Shown here one piece after another: positions 61,673-64,000 of a stretch of 64,000 bases of DNA (the first letter of the stretch is position 1; each line of letters begins with the position of its first letter). Source of the stretch: Desmodesmus armatus (taxonomy: Eukaryota; Chlorophyta; Chlorophyceae; Sphaeropleales; Scenedesmaceae). The DNA lies in NCBI GenBank assembly GCA_007449985.2, contig VIIQ02000074.1, positions 161,947 through 225,946 on the forward strand, given 5' to 3'. Both the position numbers and the translations under genes were made by a program. A model generated the notes under the pieces. That model searched no databases. It worked only from the letters and a program-made list of their open reading frames with translations, and was not told where the DNA came from.

Positions 61673-62319
61673 CAGGGTGAGCAAGTTACAAGAGCGGAGT
61701 CAAGCAACAGAAGCTACCCCTCAAGGGCTCTGGCAAGAGGATGGCGCAACCTGACCGGCGCCACCCTGTGAAGGGGCAGACCACCACCCTCACCACATGG
61801 TCAAATGAGCGGCGCATTGCAGCGCAGCCTGCTGAAAGCAGACACCAGGGCTCCACCACGCACCCGCAAATTGTCTACGATAGTCACTGCCGGCTGTCGC
61901 GCAGGCGGTACTGCAGAAACTATACAAAAGCAAAGTGACACCACACGGCTAAACTCGCCTGGAACGGAACGCCGCGCAAGGCGGCACAATGGCTAAGTCA
62001 CTAGCACCCCCTGCCGGGTGTACACACCAACCTTGGCTGGTAGCATGAACCGGCCCCCCACAGTATGCACAAAACCACTCACCACTAATGCTGAAACCAA
62101 ACCCCAACCCCCATCCCTACTGCATCGCAGCAGCAGAAGCCCACCCCCATTTTTTTGTAGATGGTATGTTTTGGTGGGCCCAAATGTCCCGTCCAAGGAC
62201 CCCCACTCCCAAAGAGGCCCATCAAGCATCCCCTGGCAGCACAAGGCGGGGCCCGGTGCCATCCCCCACTGCGTACAACACCCCCGGCTGCTGCCATTTG
62301 GCGGCGAACCGCTCCGGCA
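61641..62319 (-). mobile_element. LINE-C4, 3' end inserted in copy II
   Basis: Poly(T) 61641-61672 and 650 bp of LINE-C 3' UTR with the end of ORF2. Target-site duplication CAGGGTGGT at 61632-61640 and 62320-62328. Confidence 0.93.
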
Positions 62320-62764
62320 CAGGGTGGTGTCGTCTGCATGCTGGTGGCAGCAGGGCGCAGGGCCGTGGCCGTCAGGAAGGCTGATGCTGGTGATCCTGCC
62401 CTCCCGCTGCAGCTGCCGGCACCGGGCTGCTAGCGGCTGTGCTGCTATGACATACAGCAGCGGGCTGAGGGGCTGCCCTGCGCGCAGCCTGAAGGGATGT
62501 CAAACACCCTGCTGCGGTGGCCGCCATTGAAGATTATCTGCCCTACTGTGCCCTCCAGCAGCAGGCGCACCCAGCGCCTGCTGCTCTCAGGGAACCCCAT
62601 GGCCGCCATGCAGCGCAGCAGCCACCCCCTGTTGAGGCGGTCGTAAGCTTTCTCAAAGTCTAAAAAGACAATGCAGCCCGGCCGCTGCACCTCCTGGAGG
62701 TAGTCGATTTCCTCCAGGTGCAGCAGCACGTTGTCTGCAATGTCGCGCCCCGGCACGAACGCTG

Positions 62765-62767
<3 letters not shown>

Positions 62768-62803
<36 letters not shown>

Positions 62804-62972
62804 GAGTGAGCAAGTTACAAGAGCGAAGTCAAGCAACAGAAGCCACCCCTCAAAGCTCAGGCAAGAGGATGGCGCAACCTGGCAGGCACCACCCTGAGAG
62901 GGCGCAAGCCGTCACCCCCACCACATGGTCTCACGGGCGGCACATCGCAGTGCAGCCTGCCAAAAAGCAGAC
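62768..62972 (-). mobile_element. LINE-B9, 3' end inserted in copy II
   Basis: Poly(T) from 62768 to 62802 and 170 bp of LINE-B. Target-site duplication CGAACGCTGTCT at 62756-62767 and 62973-62984. The tail of about 35 is the longest in the window. Confidence 0.93.
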
Positions 62973-63471
62973 CGAACGCTGTCTGTGTTGGGTCTATGAC
63001 GCTGGCGCAAGCTGGCCCAAGCCTGTGCACCATTACCTTGGCGATGATCTTGAGGTCGCAGCTGAGGAGGGTGATGGGCCTGTAGCTGGCAGGGTCGGCT
63101 CTGGCTTGCCACCCCCTTGTAGATCAGGGTAATCAGGCCCAGCCGCTGCGACTCGGACAGCCGCAGCGCCGGCTGCTGGAAGCTGTAGTTGAAGGCTGCC
63201 ACCAGGGGCTGCCCCACCACCTCCCACATGGCAGTGTAGAACTCATAGGTGAGCGCGTCGCTGCCAGGGGCCTTGCCCGGGGCAAGCTGGCCAGTGCCGC
63301 TTGCACCTCCTGCCCTGTCAGGGTACCCTCCTCCCCTTCCCCGCTGCACTGCTGCTGCTGTTGCTCGTCTAGCTGCTTATCTATTGCTGCCAGCATCACA
63401 TCCTGCTGTTGCTGGTCGGTCGGATGCAGGAGAACAGGCCGCCCTTGGCAGGATCGTAGAAGTCCGCCAGC

Positions 63472-63557
63472 CACTGGACCTTTTTATGGAGTGAACCACC
63501 GGTTGCTTGGTCCCGCCCAATGTAACTGATCACTTCCAAAAAAAAAAAAAAAAAAAA
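63472..63557 (+). mobile_element. LINE-A5, 86-bp truncated copy
   Basis: Last 67 bp of LINE-A with TGTAA and a poly(A) tail, flanked by GAAGTCCGCCAGC at 63459-63471 and 63558-63570. Confidence 0.93.
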
Positions 63558-63589
63558 GAAGTCCGCCAGCAGCCCTCCCACCGCTGCCA

Positions 63590-64000
63590 CTGAATGAAGG
63601 ACGGGTACATCGCATGGCCTTGATGGGTTCCATGAGGTTCTGGAGGATGTGATGAGGTGGCTGACACGGATGGAATGGGAATGGACCGGTGGGGTGGAAC
63701 AAGGGTGGATGCATCGCCCGTTTGTGGACATGTTATGATGGCAATGGTCGGAGGGTGATGGAAAGGGTGAATTGTTGATATATGGACATAAGGACATGAC
63801 CTAACTTGCGTGGCTTGTGGACTTCTGGCTTGACTTGATTGGTGATATTGATCTTAGGAGACACTTCAAGTCTAAAGGTGGAGATGTTTAAGTGTGTGAT
63901 GTTGTGCTTGGTTGTATACATGATTGGATGCATGGAGTAGTAGCCTCGTTTGCCGTTGCAGTAGTGCTTGCATTTGGATGTGCAGTTGACCTATAGGCAT
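63590..64000 (+). mobile_element. LINE-A6 3' UTR, runs off the window
   Basis: Matches 37674-38090 of LINE-A1 with several 1-bp deletions (for example in TTGATGGGTTCC and GAGGTTCTGG). The right end lies outside the window. Confidence 0.88.

Larger units (their letters stand above)
58385..63160 (-). repeat. 1.93-kb tandem duplication inside LINE-C3
   Basis: Copy I 58385-60316; copy II from 60317 to about 63160, once its two insertions are removed. The joint at 60316/60317 links the codons of SESQRLGL directly to those of VDPNVWG. Copies differ by scattered single bases, for example a one-base deletion near 61066 in copy II. Confidence 0.9.
57149..63589 (-). mobile_element. LINE-C3, long minus-strand copy with internal duplication
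   Basis: Minus-strand LINE-C from the ORF2 C-terminus (57149) to upstream of the reverse transcriptase (LADFYDPAKGGLFSC near 63440). It carries a 1.93-kb tandem duplication and insertions of LINE-C, LINE-B and LINE-A ends plus one tail-only insertion. Both ends are truncated. The zinc motif contains a Gln-rich spacer as in LINE-B. Confidence 0.9.

Noticed and set aside
30571..62802. Poly(T)/poly(A) runs as assembly gaps or artefacts
   Set aside because: Nearly all are paired with a target-site duplication at the other end of a LINE fragment, which an artefact would not produce. Exact tail lengths may still be wrong.

Overview
The window looks like nuclear DNA of a green alga, most likely a chlorophycean. 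The genes are GC-rich and split by many GT-AG introns, CAG/CTG runs are everywhere, and transcript ends carry TGTAA, the green-algal poly(A) signal, instead of AATAAA. Protein matches come from reading translations, not from a database search.

Left third (1-17 kb), gene-bearing. A minus-strand multi-exon gene of unknown function (787-3246) is divergent from a plus-strand gene for a 466-residue RRM RNA-binding protein (3724-5771). That gene is followed by about 3.8 kb of T/G-rich, gene-free sequence that may be its 3' UTR. Next come a compact three-exon gene for a plant-type ESSS/NDUFB11-like subunit of mitochondrial complex I (9977-11398) and an eleven-exon gene for base-exchange phosphatidylserine synthase (12080-16690). 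Both were rebuilt with all intron phases consistent.

Middle (17-50 kb), satellite and nested LINEs. A 137-bp tandem satellite fills about 17.87-30.57 kb and resumes at 47.13-49.87 kb. The 16.6 kb between these blocks is one insertion site. A LINE entered a single satellite unit and then received insertion inside insertion to a depth of seven, each step marked by a poly(A)/poly(T) tail and a target-site duplication. One element is a nearly complete 6.9-kb LINE (31949-38814) with an ORF1 remnant and ORF2 carrying endonuclease, reverse transcriptase and a C-terminal zinc motif.

Right part (50-64 kb). More of the same: 5'-truncated copies of three LINE groups in both orientations (here named A with a 3'-end variant A', B, and C), a tandemly duplicated piece of LINE-C, and several insertions that consist of almost nothing but a poly(A) tail between perfect target-site duplications.

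Taken together, the right 47 kb is a satellite plus nested-LINE block of the kind expected at a centromere or pericentromere. It borders ordinary housekeeping genes on the left. Which is true needs chromosome-scale placement and CENH3 data.
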